Of a stretch of DNA of 64,000 nt, positions 52,456 through 60,464 are shown in pieces (within the stretch, counting starts at the first letter, position 1; each line of letters opens with the position of its first letter). The DNA lies in assembly GCA_023701435.1 (NCBI GenBank), contig JAMPXB010000014.1, forward strand, positions 1 to 64,000, read 5' to 3'. The stretch is from Bacteriovoracaceae bacterium (GTDB taxonomy: Bacteria > Bdellovibrionota > Bacteriovoracia > Bacteriovoracales > Bacteriovoracaceae). The position numbers and the translations under genes were made by a program. Below the pieces are notes generated by a model. That model was not told where the DNA came from. It ran no database searches and was given only the letters and a program-made list of their open reading frames with translations.

Positions 52456-53298
52456 CTATCTTGTTAGATGTGATTGCTTTTCTGATTCTCTTTGTTCTGA
52501 ATTTTTTATCGATTCTCTAATATAATATTTTATAAGCTTATTTCTCTGGGCTCCTCCTAAAAGGGCACGTAGTTCATCATGTAAGCTTTCATCATAGATA
52601 AGTGAATTCATCGTGCCTGGACCTTTTTCAACCCTGCTCAAAATCCTTTCCAGAGAAGCGGAAGACTTATTCATACTGCTCACCATAGTGCCCATTTGAG
52701 CAGCCTTAAGTTCAGTTGTAACGGCTTCTAGATGTTTTGCTGACTTGTTCAGTGAATTAAACGTTTCAATGATAGTGTTGCCATCGCCAAGTTTAACCAG
52801 GATGTTGTCAAACTTAATGAGAATTCTTTCGGTTACAGTAGCGATGGAATCGCCTTTGGCCACGATTTGTTTCAAGTCAGTGAGGCTCTCAGCAATGAGG
52901 ATGTCTTTTTCGGGGTTAAAAGTAGGGGCTTCTTTGGTGCCATTATAGATTTCAACAAATTTATCGCCTACTAATCCGGCAGTTGTAATGGAAACTCTTG
53001 AGTCTTTTTTTATCCAACGCAATTCTTTTTCAAGAATGGTCATTACCACTTCAACTTCTTCTTCCGAGATAATATTGACACCAGTTACTGAACCTATCCT
53101 TATACCTTTAAGTTCCACATAGGAGCCAGTTTTCAGATTGGAGACATTTTCTACTCTGGCCCTGATGTCTACCTTAGGTTCGAAAACTGCGGTCTCCTTA
53201 CCGATACTGGCAATGATAACCATTAAAACCAGGGTCAGTCCTGCTACAAAAGCCCCAACTTTGACGAGATTGGATTTATCTTTTTTTCTGACTCTCAT
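52456..53298 (-). CDS. mlaD: MlaD-like MCE-domain lipid transport protein
   Basis: MlaD forms the periplasmic hexamer that passes phospholipids between the MlaFE pump and its partners. The protein has an N-terminal membrane anchor (VGAFVAGLTLVLMVIIASIG), then the MCE domain (IRARVENVSNLKTGSYVELKGIRIGSVTGV) up to about residue 125 with GLVGDKFVEIYNG, and a long helical C-terminal region (residues 140-280) that could form a channel or tube. At 280 aa it is longer than E. coli MlaD (183 aa). GAGGA before the ATG. Last gene of the mla operon. Confidence 0.9.
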   Translation of the reverse strand: MRVRKKDKSNLVKVGAFVAGLTLVLMVIIASIGKETAVFEPKVDIRARVENVSNLKTGSYVELKGIRIGSVTGVNIISEEEVEVVMTILEKELRWIKKDSRVSITTAGLVGDKFVEIYNGTKEAPTFNPEKDILIAESLTDLKQIVAKGDSIATVTERILIKFDNILVKLGDGNTIIETFNSLNKSAKHLEAVTTELKAAQMGTMVSSMNKSSASLERILSRVEKGPGTMNSLIYDESLHDELRALLGGAQRNKLIKYYIRESIKNSEQRESEKQSHLTR

Positions 53299-53305
53299 AT
53301 TGTCC

Positions 53306-54034
53306 TCATTGTCCTAAAAAGCTTTGTACGAATGGATCTTTGCTGTTTTCAAACTCTTCAACCGTGCCGGTAAAGCCAATCATTCCATCTTTTAAAATCA
53401 AAATACGATCACAGATTTTCTTGGCTGCAGGGATATCGTGGGTTACCAGAATTCCTGAAAGACCTTGTTTTTTGAATCGGTTCATAATGTCTAAAACCAT
53501 TTCTATATTTACTGGATCCAGACCGGCCGTCGGTTCATCGTACAGCATGATTTCGGGGCTCAAAACCATGGAGCGGGCAAGGCCAACTCGTTTTTGCATA
53601 CCACCTGATAAATCTGAAGGCATAAGATCTATGGCCTGTTCCAGATTTACGGTTTTAAGAATGTTTCTAACTTTTACTTTTATCTCATCCTCTGTCAGCC
53701 TGCTATGTTCAAAGAGCGGATAGGCGATATTTTCATAAACGGAGATGGAATCAAACAGGGCTGCGTTTTGAAAGGAGTAAGAAATTTTGGTACGGATAGG
53801 ATAGAGCTGCTGCTCTGAAAGATGATCTATCCTTTGCTGATGAAAAAGTATTTCTCCACCTTCTATTTGTTCCAGACCGATTAATGAACGAAGCAGAACT
53901 GATTTTCCTGTTCCAGAATTCCCTAGAAGTCCGATTGTCTCACCGGTCTTAAGGAAAAAGGAGATATCACGATGAACAACTTTTTCGTCGAATCGTTTAA
54001 CTAGATTTTTAACTTCCAGAATATTTTCAGTCAT
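53306..54034 (-). CDS. mlaF: MlaF-like ABC ATPase
   Basis: The cytoplasmic ATPase that powers phospholipid transport through MlaE. The 242-aa protein has Walker A GNSGTGKSVLL near residue 37, the Q-loop in YSFQNAALFDSISVYEN, the signature LSGGMQKRVGLARS, Walker B IMLYDEPTAGLDPV and the H-loop VTHD. The TAGLDP and GGMQKRVG variants are typical of the Mla/Ttg2A group. Three bases separate it from mlaE upstream and seven from mlaD downstream. Confidence 0.94.
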   Translation of the reverse strand: MTENILEVKNLVKRFDEKVVHRDISFFLKTGETIGLLGNSGTGKSVLLRSLIGLEQIEGGEILFHQQRIDHLSEQQLYPIRTKISYSFQNAALFDSISVYENIAYPLFEHSRLTEDEIKVKVRNILKTVNLEQAIDLMPSDLSGGMQKRVGLARSMVLSPEIMLYDEPTAGLDPVNIEMVLDIMNRFKKQGLSGILVTHDIPAAKKICDRILILKDGMIGFTGTVEEFENSKDPFVQSFLGQ

Positions 54035-54037
54035 AGG

Positions 54038-54802
54038 TTAATCAAATAAAAGGATTAAGAGTTTACTGAGGAAAAAATCTGATACCAGAATAATAATGGA
54101 AGTGGTTACGACAACCCATGTGGTGGCCTCTCCAACTCCCTTGGTTCCTTCCTTCGTTTGAAAACCTCTATAACAGGCAATGATGGCGATATTAAATCCA
54201 AAAAAAGCCGTTTTAAACATGGCCCCAAAGACATCTGTAAACTGGACAGTGGACAGGACCTTATTAATATAAAATCCAGGGGGCATTGCGAATTCTGCAT
54301 AAGCAATAGAGAAGCCGCCAATGATACCCATGAATGCTGACAGGGTGGTTAAAAGAGGAAGGGCCAGGACAGTTGACAGGACTCTCGGCACTACCAGTAC
54401 TCTTATCGGATTAGTGCCAAGTGCTCGGATCGCATCAATTTGTTGGGTGACATTCATGGCGCCTATTTCAGCACTAATCCCTGACCCGATCCTTCCCGCA
54501 ATAAGCAGAGAAGTAAAGATAGGTGCCAGCTCCCGCATGAGTGATAGTGAAACGATGGCCGGCACATAGAGGGTGCCCCCAAATTTTGCGAGGCCATATC
54601 CAAATTGCAGAGTCATAACCAGACCGGTCACGATACCGATGACGATAGTGATGGAAAGGGAGCCAACTCCAAGTTGTATGATTTGTTCAAAAAGTCTTCC
54701 CCAGTAGAATGGGCGTGTGAACATACAATAAAAGAAGTCCTTGGAGAGCATGACAAGCTCCCCCAGGATTTTCAAATTTTTTTCTATATGGCCGATCATC
54801 AT
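54038..54802 (-). CDS. mlaE: MlaE-like permease
   Basis: The integral membrane half of the phospholipid ABC transporter. The 254-aa protein has about five hydrophobic segments and the MlaE family motifs LMRELAPIFTSLLIAGRIGSGISAEIGAMNVTQQIDAI (central) and RVLSTVLALPLLTTLSAFMG, ending with ...STSIIILVSDFFLSKLLILLF. Its start overlaps the upstream lipoprotein gene by 4 bp. MlaB and MlaC genes are not in this operon, unlike in E. coli. Confidence 0.94.
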   Translation of the reverse strand: MMIGHIEKNLKILGELVMLSKDFFYCMFTRPFYWGRLFEQIIQLGVGSLSITIVIGIVTGLVMTLQFGYGLAKFGGTLYVPAIVSLSLMRELAPIFTSLLIAGRIGSGISAEIGAMNVTQQIDAIRALGTNPIRVLVVPRVLSTVLALPLLTTLSAFMGIIGGFSIAYAEFAMPPGFYINKVLSTVQFTDVFGAMFKTAFFGFNIAIIACYRGFQTKEGTKGVGEATTWVVVTTSIIILVSDFFLSKLLILLFD

Positions 54803-55278
54803 TTAAAATCCACAGCTTTTAAGAAATCCTGGAAAGAGGAATCACTGATATGAGAAAGCTCTGGATTTATGGATACGAAATCGAAATAGCAGTTATTCCT
54901 GCGGGTATTCAGCAGCCGCAAATTAACTCTCACGCCGTCCACCAGGCCCATCCCTTCTAGTCTGTAGGCTTCCCGGTTATGGAAAGTGGTGTATTCATGA
55001 ACTGAACTCTTGAAGTCGGTTACCGTTTTGAAAGTTTTATTCGCAAGCTGCTCAAGAGGTTGCTCCTGAAACTCTTCACAAAAACTATTGGAGAGCAGGA
55101 TGCGGCCATCTTTTATATTTTTATAAATATAATCTGATCTTTTATCTTTTTCTAAAACCCAGTCTGCTTTTGCAAAGAGAATAGAGTAGTAAGTGCCTTT
55201 GGCTGTTTTAGGTGCTTCGCTTCCTTTAATAAAGAAAGAACAACCTGATAAAAAGAGAAGAGTAATCCAAACCTTCAT
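54799..55278 (-). CDS. Lipoprotein at the head of the mla operon
   Basis: The 159-aa protein has a lipoprotein signal with lipobox LSGC at residue 13 (VWITLLFLSGC), then about 145 residues of mixed alpha/beta with two cysteines (NSFCEEF, NNCYFDF) that could pair. It overlaps mlaE by 4 bp and is thus translated with the transporter. It may be the missing outer-membrane or periplasmic partner (the MlaA or MlaC role), although it does not resemble either by eye. The function is inferred from context only. Confidence 0.7.
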   Translation of the reverse strand: MKVWITLLFLSGCSFFIKGSEAPKTAKGTYYSILFAKADWVLEKDKRSDYIYKNIKDGRILLSNSFCEEFQEQPLEQLANKTFKTVTDFKSSVHEYTTFHNREAYRLEGMGLVDGVRVNLRLLNTRRNNCYFDFVSINPELSHISDSSFQDFLKAVDFK

Positions 55279-55491
55279 AACGAACCATTTTCAGCGGGTA
55301 ATAGTTGGTAACTAATATTTTAAGTTATTGTATTCCTTCTGGAAATGATGGTTGTGTCAAAGGTTCGACTGAACTTTTTTGCCTATGGGTAAAATTTGTC
55401 TTTTCCAAACTCAAAATGACGTTACAATGAATTTAGCAGGTAAAAAAGACCACATGAAGTGGTCGCGGTTATTATGACTGCAGCCTCAGTA

Positions 55492-55506
55492 AAGACAGGA
55501 AGTCTT
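55492..55506 (+). promoter_or_regulatory. Shine-Dalgarno in hairpin loop
   Basis: AAGAC (55492-55496), loop AGGAA, GTCTT (55502-55506), five bases before the ATG at 55512. The arms match those at 183-199 (AGAC...GTCT), with the Shine-Dalgarno exposed in the loop. Confidence 0.55.
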
Positions 55507-55511
55507 CACGG

Positions 55512-58205
55512 ATGAAAATCTTATCAGCTTTTTTAATGACTATGTGGGTGGCCAGTGCGCTGACTGCTACTTCTGTTTTAGCTGACATCATTAATCAAGA
55601 AAACCTGAAGACCCACCTTCGTTGGAATCTCGTCGTTCCTCGTGATCAGTTTTATATTGTTAAACGCGGGCAGACACTTTTTATAGAGACCGTTAATCTT
55701 GAAATGTTTAAAACTCTCTCAGGAGAGATAGCCAGGCTTAACGCCAATCAACAATATATAGACAGCATTCAGTATTCTAAAGATGATTTTCCGGCCAAGC
55801 CGGCAACCATTGCAGTTAAGCTGAAAGATCCCTCGGTTGAACTTTTCTCTTTCTATCGAGACGCAGACAAAAAATACATTCTGGATTTTTGGATTAATGC
55901 AGATCTCATCACTTCGAGTCCTTCAGCTTTTCGCAAGCCTCTTCCTGTTCCGGCAGAAAATAAGCCAGTGAAAGTGGCCAAAAAAGCGGCTCCTAATAAG
56001 AATGCTCTTCTAACCAGAAAGAGCGCCATATTACCAGTAGTGGAAGTTGCTGCAGCCGATATCAAAGACCAAAAAGTTAATTCAGGGGTCAGGGACTATC
56101 GTTATGGGGCCAGTTTCCTATGGGACTATGAACCAATGATTCCTCAGCTGGAAAAAGACATAAATCTTCAATCGAAGACACCTGATGCGCTTTACCCTAT
56201 CGAAGATCGGGTTAACCTCGACGATGCCAAAGAAGCTCATATGCAGCTTTCAATTAATTTCTATCGGGAGCAGAAATGGGGGCTTATGAATAAGTCCATT
56301 TCACTTTATGAGAAGAAATATGGCAAAGATTCCAACTTTGTTTTTAATGAATTCATTAAGGCTAATGCTCTTCTGAAAGGTAACTTGGCCAAGCCCAATC
56401 GCGGAATTACTCAATCAGCCATGGTTCTTCTTTCCAATATTAAGGATATGACCAAAGAGTACGCCGTAAAGTCGGCTATTCTTCGTTATCTCATTCAGTA
56501 CAGTGTAGACATGAGAGATCATGTGAAGGCGCTGGAGTTATCGAAAGAATTGTATGTCGAGGCAAGAGGGGACTATGATCAGACGATGGTCATTCAATCG
56601 GCTCTTACTATTCTTCATTCTCTTGCCGAACTCAGACAAGTGGAAAAGATTGAAGCATTCTTGAATGAGAATAAAAAAATCGACAGTATCCTTCCTCCTC
56701 AAATGAGCATGGCCTACATGACTTTTGCCATGCTTTCCAAAGGGGAGACAGATAATCTGATTAAGCGTTACAAAATGGTAGAGAAGTCGCTCGCCAAACC
56801 AATACATCCGGCGATCCTCTACAATCTCGGTGAGAGTCTGTTCCGTCGCGGTGATTTTGAAGGTTCCATCAAAGCCTTTGATGAATTCATTGCCAATTAC
56901 TCTTATCTTCTCCAGGCTCCCCATGCCCGCCTGCGCCTGGCAACGGCCTATGAGTTGCTCGATCGTCCAACGGATGAAACCCTGGTTCTCTACAAAAATG
57001 CCATTGACCGTTCAACCTCTCCTGAAATTCGTTATGAGGCTAAGCTTCGTTATGTGGCGATGAATCTTCTCCGTAAAATCAGACCAACCGAAGCCGACAA
57101 AGAAACAGAAGTTTTCCTGGAACAGTCTCCTGATGAATCCAAGGCGCTTGATCTTAATTTGAAAAAACTTCTGTGGCTGGTACGGTTGAGACTGTTTATT
57201 ACCAACAAGGATTTTGATAAGGCCCTGGCCTATTTAACCACTATTCCACTGGACTCATTGAAGCCAGCTGAGAGACGGGTCTTTGAAGGTGACGGAGCTG
57301 AGATTGTTTACGGAATGATCCAGGATGCTTATCTCAAAGAGGACTACGCTAAAGTCGTAAAAATCTGGGAGATTTACAAAGACAAGTTTGAGACCAAAGT
57401 TGCCAGAAATGTTTATATGAATTTTGTTGTTTGTGATGCCTTCATTAAGCTTGGTCTTTATAAGAGTTACGATCGGGCGCTTGCCAGTCTTAAAAATGCC
57501 CAAAAAGAAGAGCCCCGGACATTTCCATTGTGGGTTGACCGTCTAAAAACAACAAATCTTGATCAGATGATGGAAGAGCTAACTCTCATCCGTTTAGTGG
57601 CGGACTCCAATTGGACTGAAGCTGAAGCCAAGTTGGCCTCTTATCCAGTGTCACTTAGGGACTCTTTGAACTATCCTTTTTACAGGGGTGTGATTGATTT
57701 CAATCAGAAAAACTACTCTGAAGCCATCCTCGAATTCGAAAAAGTACTCGTTAAACAGAATCCCGAAAATCAGCTGACTCCACGGCAAACAGCAGATCTT
57801 TTAATGGGTTACGTTGAGTCTTTATATCAGTTAAAAGACCAGGAACGTTTCAAGACAGTGGTCCGAGCGCTTAATGATGATATCGGCCGCTCAAAGTCGG
57901 CACCGATCTTGAATATCTCCGAGCGAATCAACTATCTCCTCATAGAAGCCTATGCGGGGGAGTTGAAGCCAGAATGGAAGGAGCTCGAAGTGATGACAAA
58001 GACGTTCAGGGAAAAATATCAAAAATCTCCTTACACTGCACGAATCGGCTATCTTTATGGGCTATCATTAATAAAGAATGCCAAAGTGCCTGAAGGGCGT
58101 GAGGTCTTTACCCTTTTAACAAATGATAAAGATGTTCCTTCTCACATTAAGGAAATGTGCAGGAGTGAATTGGCGACACTCGAACTGATAGAAAAGAAAT
58201 TATAA
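55512..58205 (+). CDS. Secreted TPR-repeat protein linked to the flagellar block
   Basis: This 897-aa protein has a signal peptide (ILSAFLMTMWVASALTATSVLA) and an N-terminal ~110-residue domain (LRWNLVVPRDQFYIVKRGQTLFIETVN), then a low-complexity basic linker near residues 150-175 and a long series of TPR-like helical hairpins to the end (ILYNLGESLFRRGDFEGSIKAFDEF; RIGYLYGLSLIKNAKVPEGREVF). It is likely periplasmic and could scaffold a large complex. It directly precedes a regulator and the flgB-fliH genes, so a role in flagellar assembly is plausible but unproven. Confidence 0.75.
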   Translation: MKILSAFLMTMWVASALTATSVLADIINQENLKTHLRWNLVVPRDQFYIVKRGQTLFIETVNLEMFKTLSGEIARLNANQQYIDSIQYSKDDFPAKPATIAVKLKDPSVELFSFYRDADKKYILDFWINADLITSSPSAFRKPLPVPAENKPVKVAKKAAPNKNALLTRKSAILPVVEVAAADIKDQKVNSGVRDYRYGASFLWDYEPMIPQLEKDINLQSKTPDALYPIEDRVNLDDAKEAHMQLSINFYREQKWGLMNKSISLYEKKYGKDSNFVFNEFIKANALLKGNLAKPNRGITQSAMVLLSNIKDMTKEYAVKSAILRYLIQYSVDMRDHVKALELSKELYVEARGDYDQTMVIQSALTILHSLAELRQVEKIEAFLNENKKIDSILPPQMSMAYMTFAMLSKGETDNLIKRYKMVEKSLAKPIHPAILYNLGESLFRRGDFEGSIKAFDEFIANYSYLLQAPHARLRLATAYELLDRPTDETLVLYKNAIDRSTSPEIRYEAKLRYVAMNLLRKIRPTEADKETEVFLEQSPDESKALDLNLKKLLWLVRLRLFITNKDFDKALAYLTTIPLDSLKPAERRVFEGDGAEIVYGMIQDAYLKEDYAKVVKIWEIYKDKFETKVARNVYMNFVVCDAFIKLGLYKSYDRALASLKNAQKEEPRTFPLWVDRLKTTNLDQMMEELTLIRLVADSNWTEAEAKLASYPVSLRDSLNYPFYRGVIDFNQKNYSEAILEFEKVLVKQNPENQLTPRQTADLLMGYVESLYQLKDQERFKTVVRALNDDIGRSKSAPILNISERINYLLIEAYAGELKPEWKELEVMTKTFREKYQKSPYTARIGYLYGLSLIKNAKVPEGREVFTLLTNDKDVPSHIKEMCRSELATLELIEKKL

Positions 58206-58222
58206 TGAACCAATCTAACAAC

Positions 58223-58235
58223 GGACAGGAGGTCT
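58223..58235 (+). promoter_or_regulatory. Shine-Dalgarno in hairpin loop
   Basis: GGAC (58223-58226), loop AGGAG, GTCT (58232-58235; three Watson-Crick pairs and one G-U), one base before ATG at 58237. The core GAC-N5-GTC matches 55492 and 183. Confidence 0.5.
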
Positions 58236-58236
58236 A

Positions 58237-59178
58237 ATGTTATCTCAAGGTTTAACACTTGTAGGCAATCATCCCAAATTCAACAGCGCTCTTGAGACTG
58301 CACGTAATGTTGCTGTCACTAAGACACCAGTGCTGATCTCTGGTGAAGCAGGGTCAGGCAAGAAGGCGCTTGGGGCGTACATTCACAACAACTCTGTGAG
58401 AAAGAATGCCCGTCTTGAAATCGTTGATTGCAGCTTAGACTCTCAGACTGTTGAGAAGATTGTTCTTGGTTACCGTGATGATGAAAGCGGCCGATTCAAT
58501 CGTGGAGTTCTAGAAGTTGCCAACGGTGGTACGGTAATTTTTGCCAACATTGATGCATTGGATGAAAATTTTCAGAAACGCATCTATACTATCCTTCAAG
58601 AGCTGCCAGACTATGAGCTAGACGTTCGCATTCTTGCTACCACTTCGAAAAATCTCTCAAAGCTCGTTGGTGCAGGAAAGTTCTCACGCGCACTTTATAC
58701 TTACTTCAATGGGGCGTCGATCGACATGATCGCACTTCGTGAAAGAGGAACAGACGTGGAATTGATTGCTCGTCATTTTATTGAAGAGTACGCAGCAGAA
58801 ACTCATGCTGGCGATATTTCACTTTGTGTAGATGCAGCCCGTAAGCTTACTGACTACAACTGGAACAACAATCTTTCTGAACTTAGATCCTTCATCCGTA
58901 AAACTCTATCAAACATGGAAGGCTCAACTCTTGACCTCCAGGCAATTGAGAAGGGCGAGCGTAAAGTTGAATTCTCATCTCATGAAACAGATGAAGATGG
59001 TCTTAAACTGATGTCTCTTAAAGATGCAGAAAAACTACTTATTAAAAAAGCATTGGTATTCACTTCAGAAAATAGAACTCAGGCTGCAAAAATCCTTGGA
59101 GTATCTATCCGTACATTGAGAAACAAAATCAATGAATACAGATCTGAAGGTGCCAGTTACTTTGTTAACTTACGATAG
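58237..59178 (+). CDS. Sigma-54-activator relative with degenerate ATPase, Fis-type DNA-binding protein
   Basis: The 313-aa protein follows the order of NtrC-type activators but has lost their defining parts. Walker A is GEAGSGKK (residues 36-43) with lysine in place of Thr/Ser; the region that should hold GAFTGA reads GYRDDESGRFNRGVLEVA without it; Walker B is GGTVIFANID, with no DE pair. The C-terminal Fis helix-turn-helix is intact (NRTQAAKILGVSIRTLRNKI near residue 282). There is no receiver domain. It sits directly before flgB, so it likely controls flagellar genes, perhaps as an antagonist or partner rather than an activator. Confidence 0.82.
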   Translation: MLSQGLTLVGNHPKFNSALETARNVAVTKTPVLISGEAGSGKKALGAYIHNNSVRKNARLEIVDCSLDSQTVEKIVLGYRDDESGRFNRGVLEVANGGTVIFANIDALDENFQKRIYTILQELPDYELDVRILATTSKNLSKLVGAGKFSRALYTYFNGASIDMIALRERGTDVELIARHFIEEYAAETHAGDISLCVDAARKLTDYNWNNNLSELRSFIRKTLSNMEGSTLDLQAIEKGERKVEFSSHETDEDGLKLMSLKDAEKLLIKKALVFTSENRTQAAKILGVSIRTLRNKINEYRSEGASYFVNLR

Positions 59179-59208
59179 TTTTTTAGTTTAAATTGTTGAG
59201 GCCATCAG

Positions 59209-59616
59209 ATGGATGTAAATGACAAAACATTAAAAGCATTAACGACGGCGTTGAATTTCCGTGAGATGCGCCAAGAGCTCATCTCTTCCAACGTCGCCAA
59301 TGCCAACACTCCGGGCTTTAAGGCCAAGAAGATGGATTTCGAGGAAGCGTTGGCCCGTGCCCTGGATGTGGACGGTCAGATGCAGATGAATGTCAACGAT
59401 GGGCGACATCATACTGTCGGTAACGGTGGCTTCAATAATTTAGAACCTGAGATTTATGATAATCCAAACGGCGTGGTATCTGAAAATGGCAACACAGTGG
59501 ATGTGGAAGCTGAAATGGCAACCATGGCCGAAAACAAGTTGATGTACGATGCACTTGTTCAGTTGATCAATAAAAAGATGGGTATCATGAAGTACGCCAT
59601 TAACTCTGAGAAGTAG
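59209..59616 (+). CDS. flgB: Flagellar proximal rod protein FlgB
   Basis: FlgB forms the lowest part of the flagellar rod. The 135-aa protein has the rod/hook signature near residue 27 (LISSNVANANTPGFKAKKMDFEEAL) and a C-terminal helix ending MYDALVQLINKKMGIMKYAINS that pairs with the N-terminal helix. GAGG precedes the ATG by seven bases. It opens the run flgB-flgC-fliE-fliF-fliG-fliH, as in many proteobacteria. Confidence 0.96.
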   Translation: MDVNDKTLKALTTALNFREMRQELISSNVANANTPGFKAKKMDFEEALARALDVDGQMQMNVNDGRHHTVGNGGFNNLEPEIYDNPNGVVSENGNTVDVEAEMATMAENKLMYDALVQLINKKMGIMKYAINSEK

Positions 59617-59625
59617 GAATAAAGA

Positions 59626-60066
59626 ATGGATTTACTCTCATCTCTTAGAATCAGTTCCAGTGGCCTTGCGGCCCAGAGAAAAAGAATGGAAGCCCATTCT
59701 TCGAATATTGCCAATGCTCAAACAACGAGGACTGCCGAAGGCGGTCCCTATCGTCGTAAAGAGGTGGTTTTTGGATCCGAGCCTGCCCGCGAAGCCTTTT
59801 CAGAAATCCTGGAAGGGGAGCTGGCTGAAAATGCTCAGACCGTACACGCCACTGAAGTGGTTCATTCTGATAAAGTCATTTATAAGCACGATCCATCCCA
59901 CCCTGATGCTAACTCTGAAGGGTATGTGGCGATGCCGGACATCAACCCGATGGTTGAAATGGCCAATATGATTGAAGCTCAGAGAGCTTACGAATCAAAC
60001 GTGACTGCGATCAATACGACCAAACAGATGGCCGTTAAAACATTAGAAATCGGAAGAGGTAACTAA
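59626..60066 (+). CDS. flgC: Flagellar rod protein FlgC
   Basis: FlgC is a proximal rod component. The 146-aa protein has the rod signature RMEAHSSNIANAQTTRTAEGGPYRRKEVVF and the C-terminal region PDINPMVEMANMIEAQRAYESNVTAINTTKQM, which is diagnostic of FlgC. The gene begins nine bases after flgB, and its last base is shared with the fliE ATG. Confidence 0.96.
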   Translation: MDLLSSLRISSSGLAAQRKRMEAHSSNIANAQTTRTAEGGPYRRKEVVFGSEPAREAFSEILEGELAENAQTVHATEVVHSDKVIYKHDPSHPDANSEGYVAMPDINPMVEMANMIEAQRAYESNVTAINTTKQMAVKTLEIGRGN

Positions 60067-60425
60067 TGTCGATTAAAGATATTGCAGGTTTTCAACAAAC
60101 ACTTGGAACTGGCGATGCCCGTGGTTGGTCCCGTAAGGTTGACAATGATTTTGGCGGCCAATTTGGAATTGAAACTCCAGGAGTTGGTGGCACTGAAGAA
60201 ACGGGTAAAACATTCGGTGAATTCCTTCAGGATTCTATCGGTAAAGTGAACTCGCTTCAGCAAGACGCCAATGTTGCCATGGAAAAACTAGCTAGTGGTG
60301 AGAGTCAGAATCTGCATGAAACATTACTGGCCGTTGAAAAGGCCGATATTGCATTCAGAACAATGAATCAGGTTCGAACTAAAGTAATAGACGCTTACCG
60401 CGAAATAATGAAAATGCAGATCTAA
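60066..60425 (+). CDS. fliE: Flagellar hook-basal body protein FliE
   Basis: FliE joins the rod to the MS ring. The 119-aa protein has a variable N-terminus and the conserved C-terminal half: FGEFLQDSIGKVNSLQQDANVAMEKLASGE and ETLLAVEKADIAFRTMNQVRTKVIDAYREIM. Length and motif order are normal. Its start overlaps the flgC stop by one base (taATG), so translation is coupled. Confidence 0.96.
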   Translation: MSIKDIAGFQQTLGTGDARGWSRKVDNDFGGQFGIETPGVGGTEETGKTFGEFLQDSIGKVNSLQQDANVAMEKLASGESQNLHETLLAVEKADIAFRTMNQVRTKVIDAYREIMKMQI

Positions 60426-60447
60426 CTTAGGATGAGTTAGTGAACAT

Positions 60448-60464
60448 AGAATCAGGAGGATTCT
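60448..60464 (+). promoter_or_regulatory. Shine-Dalgarno in hairpin loop at fliF
   Basis: AGAATC (60448-60453), loop AGGAG, GATTCT (60459-60464) form a perfect six-base stem. The 3' arm ends exactly at the TTG start codon of fliF. The loop plus first arm base is AGGAGG, a full Shine-Dalgarno. Confidence 0.65.

Noticed and set aside
55359-55377. AAGGTTC-GACT-GAACTTT hairpin with a T run
   Set aside because: It resembles a weak terminator, but no plus-strand gene precedes it; could end an unseen RNA, too little support to list.
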